Below, piece after piece: positions 38,094 through 48,874 of a stretch of DNA of 64,000 nt. Position 1 is the first letter of the stretch. Each line of letters begins with the position of its first letter. Origin of the DNA: Cryptomeria japonica (lineage: Eukaryota > Streptophyta > Pinopsida > Cupressales > Cupressaceae); contig NC_081412.1 of the NCBI RefSeq assembly GCF_030272615.1, positions 479,475,157 through 479,539,156 on the forward strand. The letters run 5' to 3'. The translations under genes and the position numbers were made by a program. The notes under the pieces were generated by a model. The model saw only the letters and a list, made by a program, of their open reading frames with translations, was not told where the DNA came from and did not search any database.

Positions 38094-38492
38094 TACCATG
38101 TAGGCAATTCAAGAAAATTCAGAAATTTATGATGAAAGTTGGCTTTTTGAAGATGAGCACATATACAGCTTTTTCTTGCACATCATTAATCTGAGAGTTA
38201 GCAGTGAAGCAGTCACCAAAGGTTCATTATCCTTTGCTACATTTCATGGCCATAATCCATTGCTGAGGAAGGGCTCATATTTTTCCCAACCAATTAACGG
38301 CTTTGCATAGCCATTTGGGAATTGGTTTTGTTGCACCTAGTCTGGGTACATAAGGGTTTTAGTTTCATTTTCCTTGTGATCATTAGTTTAGTTGGTTTTG
38401 TCTTTCCAGTTTTGGCTTGTTAGTTTTCAGTTCTTGCCATGTTCCCCTCCACCCATCTGCAAAACAGCGCCCATTATTTTTGCAATTTATTT

Positions 38493-38587
38493 GATTTTGT
38501 TGCCCAATGGATAAGGCACTGGTCTCACCCAGAGATGTTCTGGATTTTCTTCATCCTTGTAGTCCTCGTCCCCCCAGTCAGAGCCAA
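38493..38587 (+). ncRNA. tRNA-Arg(ACG)-like relic next to the 3' LTR
   Basis: TGCCCAATGGATAAGGCACT continues into GGTCT and matches the D-arm and anticodon-stem region of plant tRNA-Arg(ACG). CCCAGAGATGTTCTGG fits the other side of the anticodon stem and variable region. CCCCAGTCAGAGCCA just before the LTR resembles the T-stem, acceptor and CCA end. The anticodon loop is damaged and about 20 extra bases sit in the T-arm region, so it is not a working tRNA gene. The alignment is from memory of the tRNA. Confidence 0.65.
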
Positions 38588-38765
38588 TGTTACCCTCCAT
38601 ATTTTTGCTTGCATTATGTCTCCCGCATCCTCAAAATAATGAGTGTTCATTTAGTCAAGGCTTGTGTAAGTCTTGGTTTTTGTCTTACTGAAGTTTTGTT
38701 TGAACTGAACCTCTCAGTTGAACCTCTGCAAAGTTCAAAGTTCGAGTTCAACCGGAGCGGGTTGT

Positions 38766-38770
38766 ATCGT
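38766..38770. repeat. TSD ATCGT of element B (partner ATCAC 52284-52288)
   Basis: The empty site in the sister LTR reads ATCGC. Both flanks differ from it by one transition, so the TSD is decayed but recognisable. Confidence 0.7.
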
Positions 38771-39801
38771 TGTCGTGCTCTGTGAAGTGTACCTATACCT
38801 GCAACGACAATGCACTCAATAAATCATTACAAGCCTAGTTAGAAGATTTAAATCAAAGAAACACAAAACCATAGCTAATCGACTTATTGCCTCCTAGTAA
38901 ATGCGAGTATGAAAAATACTCTCAGATCTGATTATGCATATTCTAGTGACTTGACTACACTTAGATGGAGGATTTGAATGATGAAAATGCATGATCTAGC
39001 AAGAATAGCATGATTAAGCTATATGAGTTCATGATTGATCTAGAAAATGAACTAAGATTAAGATGCAATTAAGCTAAGATTAAGCATGATAACATTGCTA
39101 AAGAATGATAAACTATAAGCTAGATGCCTATAATAACAATGCATAAGATGAGAATGAGATGGGATCCATATTGCTCAAAATGAGGTCTATTTATAGGATT
39201 TTCCAAGGCTAGGGGTGATGTAGCAGGAATCAACGGTCAAGATTGATCTGAAGATATCAATGGTTAAATTGGAGGAGGTTGGCAAAGGGGGTTGGATTAA
39301 AGGGAACGTCTGTCATCTCTATGGTGACAAGTGTCAAGAGGCTTCTAGAAGCAGTAGGATGAAAGGGAACACTTAGTGACAAGTGTCACAAAGGTTCTAG
39401 AAGATGTTGGATAAAAGGGGACATGGTGGTAGGTAGAATGGGTTAGGTTTAGGAATGGTTAGGTTTAGGAGTGGTAGAAGTTAGGAGAATTTGAATTTAA
39501 AAATTCAAATAATATGAAAAGGCTAATTAATCTCAACAACTCATGGATTTGATTTATTTTAATTAATTAAAGTATTAGAAGAAATGATTTTGGATGGAGA
39601 GAATTAATTAATTTGAATTAATTAATTAAAGGGGTGAAATGAAATGAACCTATTTAATAAATCCTTAGATTTATTAATAAGTAGATGAAAAGGAAGGATT
39701 TAATCAAATTACTTAGTGAATTCAATTAAATTGGGGAGGGGAGATTAATTAAATAATTGCTTATTTAATTAATTATCTTCAAACCATTTTTAGGTTATAC
39801 A
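38771..39801 (-). mobile_element. Element B 3' LTR
   Basis: 1031 bp starting TGTCGTGCTCTG and ending TAGGTTATACA. Compared with the other LTR it has an extra GGTTAGGTTTAGGAAT-type duplication near 39440-39470. Confidence 0.93.
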
Positions 39802-39817
39802 TTTTGCCCCTCTTTGA
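39802..39817 (-). other. Element B polypurine tract
   Basis: In element orientation the bases next to the 3' LTR read TCAAAGAGGGGCAAAA, purine-rich and in the expected place. Confidence 0.8.
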
Positions 39818-41551
39818 AGCGAGGTGTGATAACGCGTTGATTCAAAGAATAATCTCATTTTGATGATGATATTGGTTTTATAGGATGCCCCGGCTCTTGA
39901 TTGCTAAATTCCAGTATGATGATGCCCCCTTGGGAGATCAATTGAGATAATTGATCTTTGAATTTTTTGCGAGATTGATATCCCGATAGATTTGATTTGA
40001 TTTCTGCAACTGTGGTTTGATGAAAATGCGAGTTCTTCGATTAGCTTGATTACTTAGATTGGTAAGATTGGAAAATCTTGATCGATTATATTGATAAGAT
40101 CGAGATTTAGTCTGGTTTTAGGAAGGATTCATCCTGTATAAGACAACGAAGATCAAAGCGTCTGGTTTCAAGAAGGATTCATCCTGTATAAAGACATGAT
40201 CAGAACGTCTAGTTTCAGGAAGGATACATCCTATATAAGACATGATAGGATCGATTAGGTTTGATTGATTGATTTGATTTGATAAGGTTGATTAGATAAA
40301 GAACTGACATTTTGTTGATATCAAGATGAAGAAATATTTGGATATGTTGATTGTTGATTATGTTGAGAGAGATAACATAAGATTTGGGCTAGGTCAATAA
40401 TATCATGAGAGAGATGAGTCGTCATTTTGATTGTGTATACACTTGTGATGATACTTTGATGATTCATGTGATAGATTTAACCTTGGATAAAAGGAAAGGA
40501 TCCCATGCAAGAATGAAATGCAAGCTAAAATGCAAATGAAATGAAATGGAATGACCAGACCAGTCACTAGATTATTTTGTGTTTTTGTCATCATTGAGAT
40601 GTTTGAAATGTGGGAAGTGAGTGCAAACATCGATGGTATAATTAAACCATGATGACCTGAGCACTTATTTCCTGGATTTTGATATAGCAAGTTAACACAA
40701 GCATCGAGGTATAATTGAACCGAGATGACCTGAGTGTTGTTTGCGTAAAACAGACAGTATTAATCATTTCAATACGCAAATCGGAAATGTCTTCAATGAC
40801 ACTTCAATGATCATGTCCCGAGACAAATTTGCACATATTAATGATTAATTTTCAGACAACAGACAAGAAAAATATCATGTTTCTTCCTTGTTTCTCTAGT
40901 CAATGATATCCTAGAGGCACTCAAAAATAATGATAGCGAAAATCAATATAGAAAAGTTGAACAATCATGTTACAATCATTATCCAAAAAGATATTATCCA
41001 TTGAAAAGTGTGTGATGTGCTTTGAATGATTTCGTGATAGCTTGATAGTTGATAGTTTGATCTTATGTTCAATGTTGGATGTGTCTCAGTTTTCGCTTGA
41101 TAAGAGTTGTCTAATTGTTGTTCTACTTGTTTGATTTAGGTCGAAATTAATCAAGAGTTTGCCCTCAACTAGGGGCAGGATTTTTCCCCAAGCCTAGAGT
41201 CGTTATTATATATCCAATGATCCAAACCATGGCAAGAAGCCACCTGGGATGCTTGCGTATGTATAAATGCTTATGATGGTTATGTGGATAGCGTTGATGG
41301 AAGAATGAATGAATGCAAGCAGAAAGAATGCATGAACTAATAGATGGAAGAGCTAGCTGACAGATAGCACCTGTTTGCCAGGTTTTCACTGTCTGTTTTT
41401 ATTGCACTTTTTCTGATATTTGATTTTTTTTCTTTCTTTTTTATTTTTTTTTCTTTTAAGGATTTTTCTGCTTTTTCCCTTTTTTGATTTTTTCTGATTT
41501 TTCACTATTTTTTTTTAATTATTTTTCAGTGCTTTTTATTTTTTCTATTTT
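39818..41551 (-). other. Element B 3' untranslated region
   Basis: About 1.7 kb without gene signatures between integrase and the polypurine tract. It includes three 47-50-bp tandem units (40111-40245), a pair of related blocks at about 40624-40668 and 40702-40735 (ATAATTRAACC..GATGACCTGAG), and a T-rich plus-strand stretch at 41399-41560. Frames at 40403-40690 and 41165-41389 are unsupported. Confidence 0.7.
40111..40245. repeat. Three tandem units of 47-50 bp
   Basis: Units start at 40111, 40161 and 40208, each with TCTRGTTTYARGAAGGATWC followed by ATCCTRTATAA. AGGAT and ATCCT inside each unit form a short hairpin. Confidence 0.85.
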
Positions 41552-42800
41552 TCAGACACAGAATTTCTTCAGGTGCATGCTATTGATAGGTTCTTCAAGT
41601 TGATCTGCGTCCTGTGTTGATAGCTGATATGCTCCTGATCCAAATACTTTTGTGACCACAAACGGACCTAACAAGTTTGGTTCAAATTTTCCTTTCTTTT
41701 CTTGATATGCCTGGTTGCGTGGATTTTCCTTTAGCACTAGTTCTCCCACTTGAAAGATTCATGGTTTGACCTTGTGATTATAGCTTCGGCACATTCTTTG
41801 CTTATATACCTTTAGATGATCAAAGGCATTTTGTCTTTGTTCATGGATCAGTTCTAACTCTTGTAGTCTAGATACTCTTTGTTCTTCATCTTGGATGAGA
41901 CCTTTTAGTGATACACGTAGAGAGGGTATCTATATTTCGATTGGCAATATGGCTTCTGATCCATATACAAGAGAGAAAGGTGTGGCACCTGTTGGTGTGT
42001 GGATACTGGTGCGGTAGGCCCAGAGAGCAGGGTTTAGTTGAATATGCCAATCTTTCCCAGCATCGTTCATTGTCTTTTTGAGGATTTTCAGAATAGTTTT
42101 GTTAGATGCTTTTGCCTACCCATTTCCCTGAGGATAATATGGTGTGGAGAATCTGTGTTGGATTTTGAACTTCTCACATAGCTCTTGTACATCTTGATTC
42201 TTGAATGGTCACCCATTATCAGCGATAATGGTCATTGGTATTCCATAGCGACAGATGATGTAATTCAAGATAAATGCAGCAATTTGTTTTCTTGTGATGT
42301 TTATGAGAGGTACCGCTTCAATCTATTTTGTGAAATATTCAGTAGCTACAAGAATGAATTTGTGTCCATTAGATGAGGAAGGATTTATCTTTCCTACTAG
42401 ATCAAGTCCCCATTAACAAAAAGGCCAAGATGTTGCTAAAGCATGTAGTTCTTGTGTTGGTGCATGAATCAAGTTCCCATGAATTTGACATTGTTTGCAT
42501 GTTCTTGTTCTCTTAAAAGAATCCCATTCCATAGTCGGCTAATAATAGACCAAGCGTATGAGTTTTTTTGAAAGGGTAAGACCACTTGAATGAGTGCCAC
42601 AAATGTCGTTATGGACTTCATGTAAGGCCTTCTCAGATTCTTCTTGTTCAAGACATCTTAAGAGAGTACCATCTAGACCTCGTTTATATAGGGTATCCAC
42701 GATGAGAGTAAAATGGGAGGATTGGCAAATAAAGTTTCTCTTTTGGTTCTTCGATAAGTCAGGAGGTAAGATGTTGTCTTTCATGTATGTGTAAGTTTGG
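41552..42800 (-). pseudogene. Element B integrase (inactive)
   Basis: An open frame ends at 41552 with a GPY/F-type module (LLGPFVVTKVFGSGAYQL) and the Tat-type ending NSMHLKKF. Upstream, translation recovers zinc-finger sequence (EVHNDICGTHSSG) and core sequence (TIIADNG, then PQGNG-stop-AKASN near 42110). Family members usually have a Glu where the Lys of AKASN lies, so the catalytic Glu appears lost as well as the frame being stopped. Several other stops are present. Confidence 0.8.
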
Positions 42801-43534
42801 CCATAGCGGGAGGCATCGTGTCCAATAAGTTGAGAGATGGTTTGGGAATCACGACAATTAAAGGCGGGATGAAACAACTCTTCAACCAGGAATTCATAAC
42901 GCTGTTGATTTTCCCATGTCTGCAATAGAGAAGCAAGTGTAGCCATGTCATCTGCTACTTTGTTGTCATTTCTGGGGATCTGCTCAAAAGTTATTTCTAC
43001 AAAGTATTTCTTGATATCATCCACCATATTTTTGTAAGGCATGAGTTTGTCATCTTTTATTTGATAGTCATCATTGATTTGATTAATGACAAGCTAAGAG
43101 TCTCCAAAGACTTGAAGTTGTTTAATATTCCATTCTACAACCATTTTGATACCTATTACCAATGCTTCATACTCTTCTATATTGTTTGTACACAGAAAGC
43201 TTAATTTATATTCTTTCGGGATTGTATGCCCTTGTGGTGTGATAAATAGAATTCCTGCTCCTCATCCATGTTGTGTATATGAACCTACAAAGTATAGTTG
43301 CCATGCTTTTGTTGTGACTGTTAGGATATCAACATTGGGAAACTCAATCTGTAGAGGTTGGTCATCTTGAAGTGGTGTCTCTGCTAGTTGATCTGCGATG
43401 ACTTGTCCCTTGATAGCTTTTCTGTTAACATATTTGATATCAAACTCGCTTAGAATCATGATCCATTTTGCTAGCCATCCTGTCAATGTGGCTTTGCAGA
43501 GAAAATACTTCTGAGGATCGATTTTAGCTATCAA
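42801..43534 (-). pseudogene. Element B second RNase H (archaeal-type, Tat lineage)
   Basis: Reading from 43534: the linker IKGQVIADQLAE, then AWQLYFVGS where the family has a DGS catalytic motif (Asp to Val here), NNIEEYEALVIGI, QVFGDS-stop-LVINQI and PRNDNKVADDMATLAS. This second RNase H distinguishes Tat elements from chromoviruses such as element A. Two catalytic-type positions remain (the Glu in EEYEAL, the Asp in FGDS) but the first Asp is gone and a stop follows. Confidence 0.82.
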
Positions 43535-43663
43535 CTTGATGGAGTGAGATAGTAGATAGTGTCATAGTTTTTGAGAAGCAAAAACTACTGCCAAGCATGC
43601 TTTTTTTGTTGATGAATAGTTGATCTCGTATCCCACTAGTGTTTTGCTGATATAGTAGATGGA

Positions 43664-43897
43664 TCATTCTTTGCCTTCTTTATCCTCTTGTGCGAGCAAA
43701 ACTCCCAATGATGCTTCGGTAGTTGATACATAGAGTAATAATGGTTTTCCTGGAATTGGTGACATTAGAACAGGTGGTTGCATGAGATATGCCTTGATCT
43801 TGTTGAATGCTTCTTCACATTGATGGTCCCATCTGAAATTAACATGTTTGTGCAATAGGTGAGTAAATGGTTGACATTTATCTTCTAATTGAGCCAC
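43664..43897 (-). pseudogene. Element B connection region and first RNase H
   Basis: 77 codons with FRWDHQCEEAFNKIKAYL (the end of RT), then GKPLLLYVSTTEASLGVLLA, the first RNase H strand. In Tat elements this first RNase H often lacks acidic catalytic residues, and none is visible here at the Thr-Thr position. It connects the RT frame (44251-43913) to the second RNase H. Confidence 0.82.
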
Positions 43898-43912
43898 AAA
43901 TCTTCTGATTGA

Positions 43913-44905
43913 CTAGAGTCTTCCTTGTAAGGATCTTAGTTGACTAATATTCTTGGGAGATGCCATTTCCATGATTGCTTTTACCTTAGCTGGATCTACT
44001 TTGATACCTGTTGCTGAAACAATGTATCCCAATAGCTTTCCTAAAGTAACACCAAAGGCACATTTCTTAGGGTTTAGCCTTAGCTTGTATTGTTCTAACC
44101 TATCAAAGATCTTTTCTAGTATCTCTATATGTTCTTCTCTGTTGTATGATTTAGCTAATATGTCATCCACATAGTCTTCCATGAATGTATGCATCATGTC
44201 ATGAAATATAGTTGTCATAGCTCTTTGATATGTAGCACCTACGTTCTTCAATCCAAAAGGAATGACATTCTAGCAAAAAGTACCCCATGGGTATGTAAAA
44301 GTTGTCTTTTCTTGATCTTCGGGTGCTATTTTGATCTGATTGTATCCAGAGAAACCATCCATTAGAGAAAACATGGAGTGTCCTGCAGTTAAATCTACAA
44401 TGATGTCGATGTTAGGCAAAGGAAAGTCATCCTTTGGACATGCGTTATTAAGATCTCTAAAGTATGTGCCTATTCTGATGCTTTTATCTAGTTTTGAAAC
44501 AGGAACAATGTTGGATACCCATTGAGGATATGCTATAGGTTTGATGAATCCGACATCCAGTAATTTCTTTAGTTCTGCCTTGACTAGAAGAGCAATATGC
44601 GGATGCATTTTCCTTAATTTTTGTTTAACTGGTTTGGCTCCTGGATTAACATTCAAGTGATGCATAATAAGTTTTGGATCTAATCTTGGCATGTTTGCAT
44701 AGGACCAGACAAAATTTATTTGCCGTTGTTTGAAGAATTCCACATATTGTTGCATTTCTACCTTTGATAAAGATGTTTTTGGATGAAGAATCTTTGGTTG
44801 CTCTGTTAAGACAATGTTAACTGCCTCTGTTGGTTCGATCAAAATGGATGACCTTTCTTGATAATGCTCAGGTAAAGTGTCAAATCTCCCATCTTTCGGC
44901 CTCAA
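43913..44905 (-). pseudogene. Element B reverse transcriptase
   Basis: Two frames (44905-44270 and 44251-43913) with a stop or frame break near 44260. The first holds LKKLLDVGFIKPIAYPQWVSN, GTYFRDLNNACPKDDFPLP and MFSLMDGFSGYNQIKIA. The second has the catalytic YVDDIL (about 44160-44178) and thumb motif LRLNPKKCAFGV. RT copies element RNA to DNA in the cytoplasmic particle. The catalytic Asp pair and first Asp (MDGFSGY) are kept, so the domain is broken only by frame damage. Confidence 0.9.
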
Positions 44906-46045
44906 GGAGGTTTTCGCCGTTAGATGTGTCCTGTGTTTTTACTTTTTCCTGGTCTAATGTTGCCAATAAATGGTTTTCAGCATTAGACTTGATATTCTTT
45001 TCTTTATTTTCACTTTTACGACTAGGAGATTTGGCACCCACTTGATTGGAAGATGCGTTGCTGAAATTACTGGTGAGAGTTGTTACAGGTTTGATTGTGT
45101 TAAGATATACAGATATGGCATGGTCATTTGGAAAGGTATCAATGGCGGTATGTCCTTCATTTTCCCAATCAATAAGCTCAGGGTGGATTAGAGGTAAGGG
45201 ATCTTCAAGTTGTATGTTTCAAGGGTTTCAAGGGTCATGATGGAGGTATCAAAGTTTCCAATATGTATGTCAATGTCTAGAACGGTACTCTCGTTAGAAT
45301 GATCTCATGTAAGAAGTTCTTGATTGTCCTCGGTTAAGTCCAAGTTAGCCGAATGTGATTCTAATTCAAGTGAACTAGTTCCTGACGTTTGTCCTGCATA
45401 CGTGTGAACTATATCGACTTCTATATCTCCTTCAAAGAATTTTTCTTCAACTGATTCTTCAGAGTGATATGAATCTCATACCCATTCATTATAATCTGTA
45501 TCACTTGCAGCTTGTAGTCTACAGATTTGGTCATATAATACTTCTTCCGCTTTTCTGGTTAAACTTTTTCTTCTTTCATATTCAACCTCTTCAGGACTGA
45601 GATTGAGTTTTGTCAACTTTTCTATGAGTTCTCCTGAACTTATATTAGCTTCTTTCTTGTTTTGATTGAGATTTAATGTTGCTTGAGAGATGTTTTTAGT
45701 TTGTTTCTCTTGTTGATTTGAAGCTTGTTTCTTTTGCCATTTTGTGTTTGTTTGTGCTTGTTGCTTAGCTGATTTTTCTTCCCTTTCAATTGCCAGTTAT
45801 TCTTGTCTGTTTTCATATTCCTCTTGTTGTTGACTAAAAGATGTGTCTTCCGGTATAGTGACTTGTCCATACCCTAAGCCTTCTTTTCCTGTAGTCTGTT
45901 GAGTATGAGGCTGAATAGGTTCTGAGATAGCTTCCTTTCTTTTTCCTATAGGGCCTGTCCCAGTGTACCCCATCCTTCGAAGAATGTTGAATCGTTTTCC
46001 ATATTTTTCTGTAGGTATTCTGACATTGTTGACCTTTTGTTGAAC
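44906..46045 (-). other. Element B protease-RT spacer
   Basis: About 1.1 kb of variable sequence between protease and RT, typical for Tat polyproteins. Minus-strand translation gives Lys/Asn/Gln-rich frames (for example 45870-45673) with stops. No domain is recognised. Confidence 0.6.
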
Positions 46046-46948
46046 TTATTCATCTTTGTATAGCCATTGTAATACATCTTTGTCTTTTGTCTCCTCTAAT
46101 AAGGTTCCAGCACTAATGAATGCTCTATCAAATATCAAAAGATGTTTCACAATTGGTTGTTGTTTAGAGCTTGATGGTTTTCCCAAGGATTTAGGAGAAA
46201 GTGGTAATTGTGATATTGAGTATTCTCCATTCCCTCGATCTCTTAGTTGCATTTGTTTTTCCATACTTGATAGAATAGAGGCGAATGATTTTTCCTTGGA
46301 TTGTGTGCTCGAAGATGTTACCTCCTTGTTATGTGGAACAATTACTTCTTGACCCATTTTTAGATTGTTGCAATATTGGAATGGATTTGCATCTGCAAAT
46401 ATTGTGATTTCTTGTCCTTCATAGGGAAATTTTACACATTGATGATAGGTTGATGGGACAGCTTGCAAGTCATGTATCCATGGTCTCCCTAGGAGCACAT
46501 TATATGATAGGTCCAAGTCTAGAACTCGATATGATGTGTCTTTTTGTAGAGGTCCCACTCTGATTGGTAGTATCACAATTCCCTTGGAGGAATGTTCTTC
46601 TTCATCATAGGCTTTTATAGTGATCCTTTTTTGTACATCAATTGCATCTTCTGAATATCCTAAGGCACGAACAAGACTCAGTGAGAAAATATTTAGGCCA
46701 GCTCCCCCATCTATTAGAACACGCTTGACTCGCGTTTTTTGATTAAGGACTTCAATATGCAAGGGAGCATTGTGAGGATGTTGCAGGGACATGTCGTCTT
46801 CGTTAGTAAGTGATAAGCAATGAGGGGTTGTGATGTGTCCCACCATGGTTTGGAATTGGTCAATATCAAGATCTTTGGATACAGTTGTATCTACTAATGC
46901 TCGTTCAATAATTTCTTCATGTGCAGGTGAAAGCTTTAAAAGCTCCAA
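46046..46948 (-). pseudogene. Element B aspartic protease
   Basis: A 300-codon open frame. RVLIDGGAGLNIFSL carries the retropepsin active site (D-G-G variant of D-S/T-G), followed by VLLGRPWIHDLQAVPSTYHQ, the Tat-type protease ending. It would cut the Gag-Pol polyprotein. It is open across the whole domain, although the flanking regions contain stops. Confidence 0.88.
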
Positions 46949-47080
46949 GATGGATATTTGTGCAGGTGTTTTCTACAATTGCTCCACTAGATTGTATTGT
47001 TTTGTTGTAATGGATGATGTGTTTGTTGTAGGACCTGACAAAACAAATTTAGCTTTGCTTCTTGTGATAGCCTGAGCATG

Positions 47081-48874
47081 TTATTGATTTTGTTTTTCTT
47101 TAACTACAATCACATTCACCACATTGTCATATGTATGAGCATAGTTTACCTTTGCTTTACCCTTACCATTGTTTGTTGTTGATGACTCACCTTTCTTATA
47201 GTTTGGAAGCAAAGTTTTAAAGGCAATGTGAGATTCATTTGTTGTATGTCCATCCATAGTTATTACACCATTATCAATCGTGGCTTGTATGATATGTTTC
47301 AACTTTTGACAATTATCTGTGAGATGTCCCTTGTTTCGATGGAAATCACAATACTGATTATCATTCCACCAATGTGGTTTGATTTGAGGTTCGTAGTTCC
47401 TTTCTTCTGGTAAAGTGATCAATTTGTTTGCGAGAAGTGTCTTTAATGCTGATCCAAGGGGTTCACCAATGTTTGTGAATTGTCTTTGAAAGAAAGTCTT
47501 CATAGTTGCTCTTTAGTGATTGTTGTTTTGTTGTGCTGATGCCAAGTGAGTAGATAAATTGAAAACCGATTGCTTTGGTTTTACATTGTTGTTATCTACT
47601 ATTCCATCGTTGACGACATTTCAATTTCTATTCCAAAACTTTGGCTTGTCATTGTGATTGTTGTTATTATTGTTGTTAGGAGGATGGACTCCTTCTTTAT
47701 GTATTTTCAACTCACCCTTCTTTATCATGGCTTCTTCCATTCTGATTCCATTATCAACCATTTTTCCAAAGCTTTGATTTCCTTGCATTTTTAAGTAATA
47801 ACTCATTTGATCATTTAAGTTGTCAATGAATATCTCCATTTTTTTGTACTCTGGTAATGTACGAGGATACCGCAATGCTAGGCATCTCCATCATTGTAAG
47901 AATGTCATGAAGGGTTCTCCACTTTTTTGTTTAGTGTTACATAGGTCTAGCATTGTTACTTCATGTTGTATCTTGTACGAGTATTGTGAAACAAACTTAT
48001 CCACCAACTCTAAAAATGATCTAATTCCAGGTGTAAGTTCGGAGAACCATTCCATAGCTAATCCAGTTAAGCTTTTCAGAAATAGTCTCATTAAGTAGGT
48101 ATCCTCATGTGCAAACTCCATACTCATTGTACAAAATTCTCTTATATGATCTTGAGGGTCAGTGCTTCCATCATATTTTTCGTATCTCAGGGTTTCAAAA
48201 CCTATAGGAAATGGTATCATGTTTAGATTTCCATCTAAAGGATAAGGACAAATTTCTTGAAGTGAGTATTGTCTAACATTTCCTCTTTGCATCTCTTGGA
48301 TTTGTGTTTGCATTGCTTGCAGTTGTTGTGTGAGAGTCATGATAGGATTATCAACATGATTTGTTCTTGCATGACCATGATTTTTCATTCTAGGAGGATT
48401 GGGATCTCTTCTTGTTTCATCTCTAGCTCTTCTTGTATCCTCATTGAATTGAATGTTATTCAGGATTTCTACTTCATCTCTTCTAGGTATGTCGGTTTCT
48501 TCATTGTTTCTGGTGTTATTGGGAATTGATGTGTCATTCATGCAGAGACCAAAGATGTCCTCATATTGTTCGTTATTAGGGGGAGGGTCACTTTTCTTTT
48601 GTGTCAATTTATTCACATCAAAATCCTGGGGAAGTGTAGCACCAGATTTGGCTAGCATTAGAAAGTATTTTTCTTTTTCTTCCTCCAACAATTTCTGCAT
48701 AAATTTGTCAAATTGGGGATCTTTCTTGATGTCTTTGATGTTTAGTTCTGTTATTTCTTCTTCAACTTGTATTTCATCTTCATGTTCCATGGTTATATGC
48801 TCTTCGAATGTTTTCATTGTTTCAATTTCAGTCTCTGTGATCCTTTGTCTCTGAGCTCTAGTTAGAACAGACAT
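47081..48874 (-). pseudogene. Element B Gag
   Basis: The 327-codon frame from 48874 to 47891 has Glu-rich N-terminal sequence and the retrotransposon Gag fold (DPQDHIREFC, LTGLAMEWFSEL, FLELVDKFVSQYS). It continues in 47875-47621 (an Asn run) and 47503-47081. The last has a zinc-binding CDFHRNKGHLTDNC (CX2HX4HX4C form seen in this lineage). Frame breaks near 47880 and 47510-47620 disable it. Confidence 0.85.

Noticed and set aside
38493-38587. Functional tRNA-Arg gene
   Set aside because: The anticodon loop is damaged and the T-arm interrupted, and the B-box is not intact, so it is listed as a relic only.
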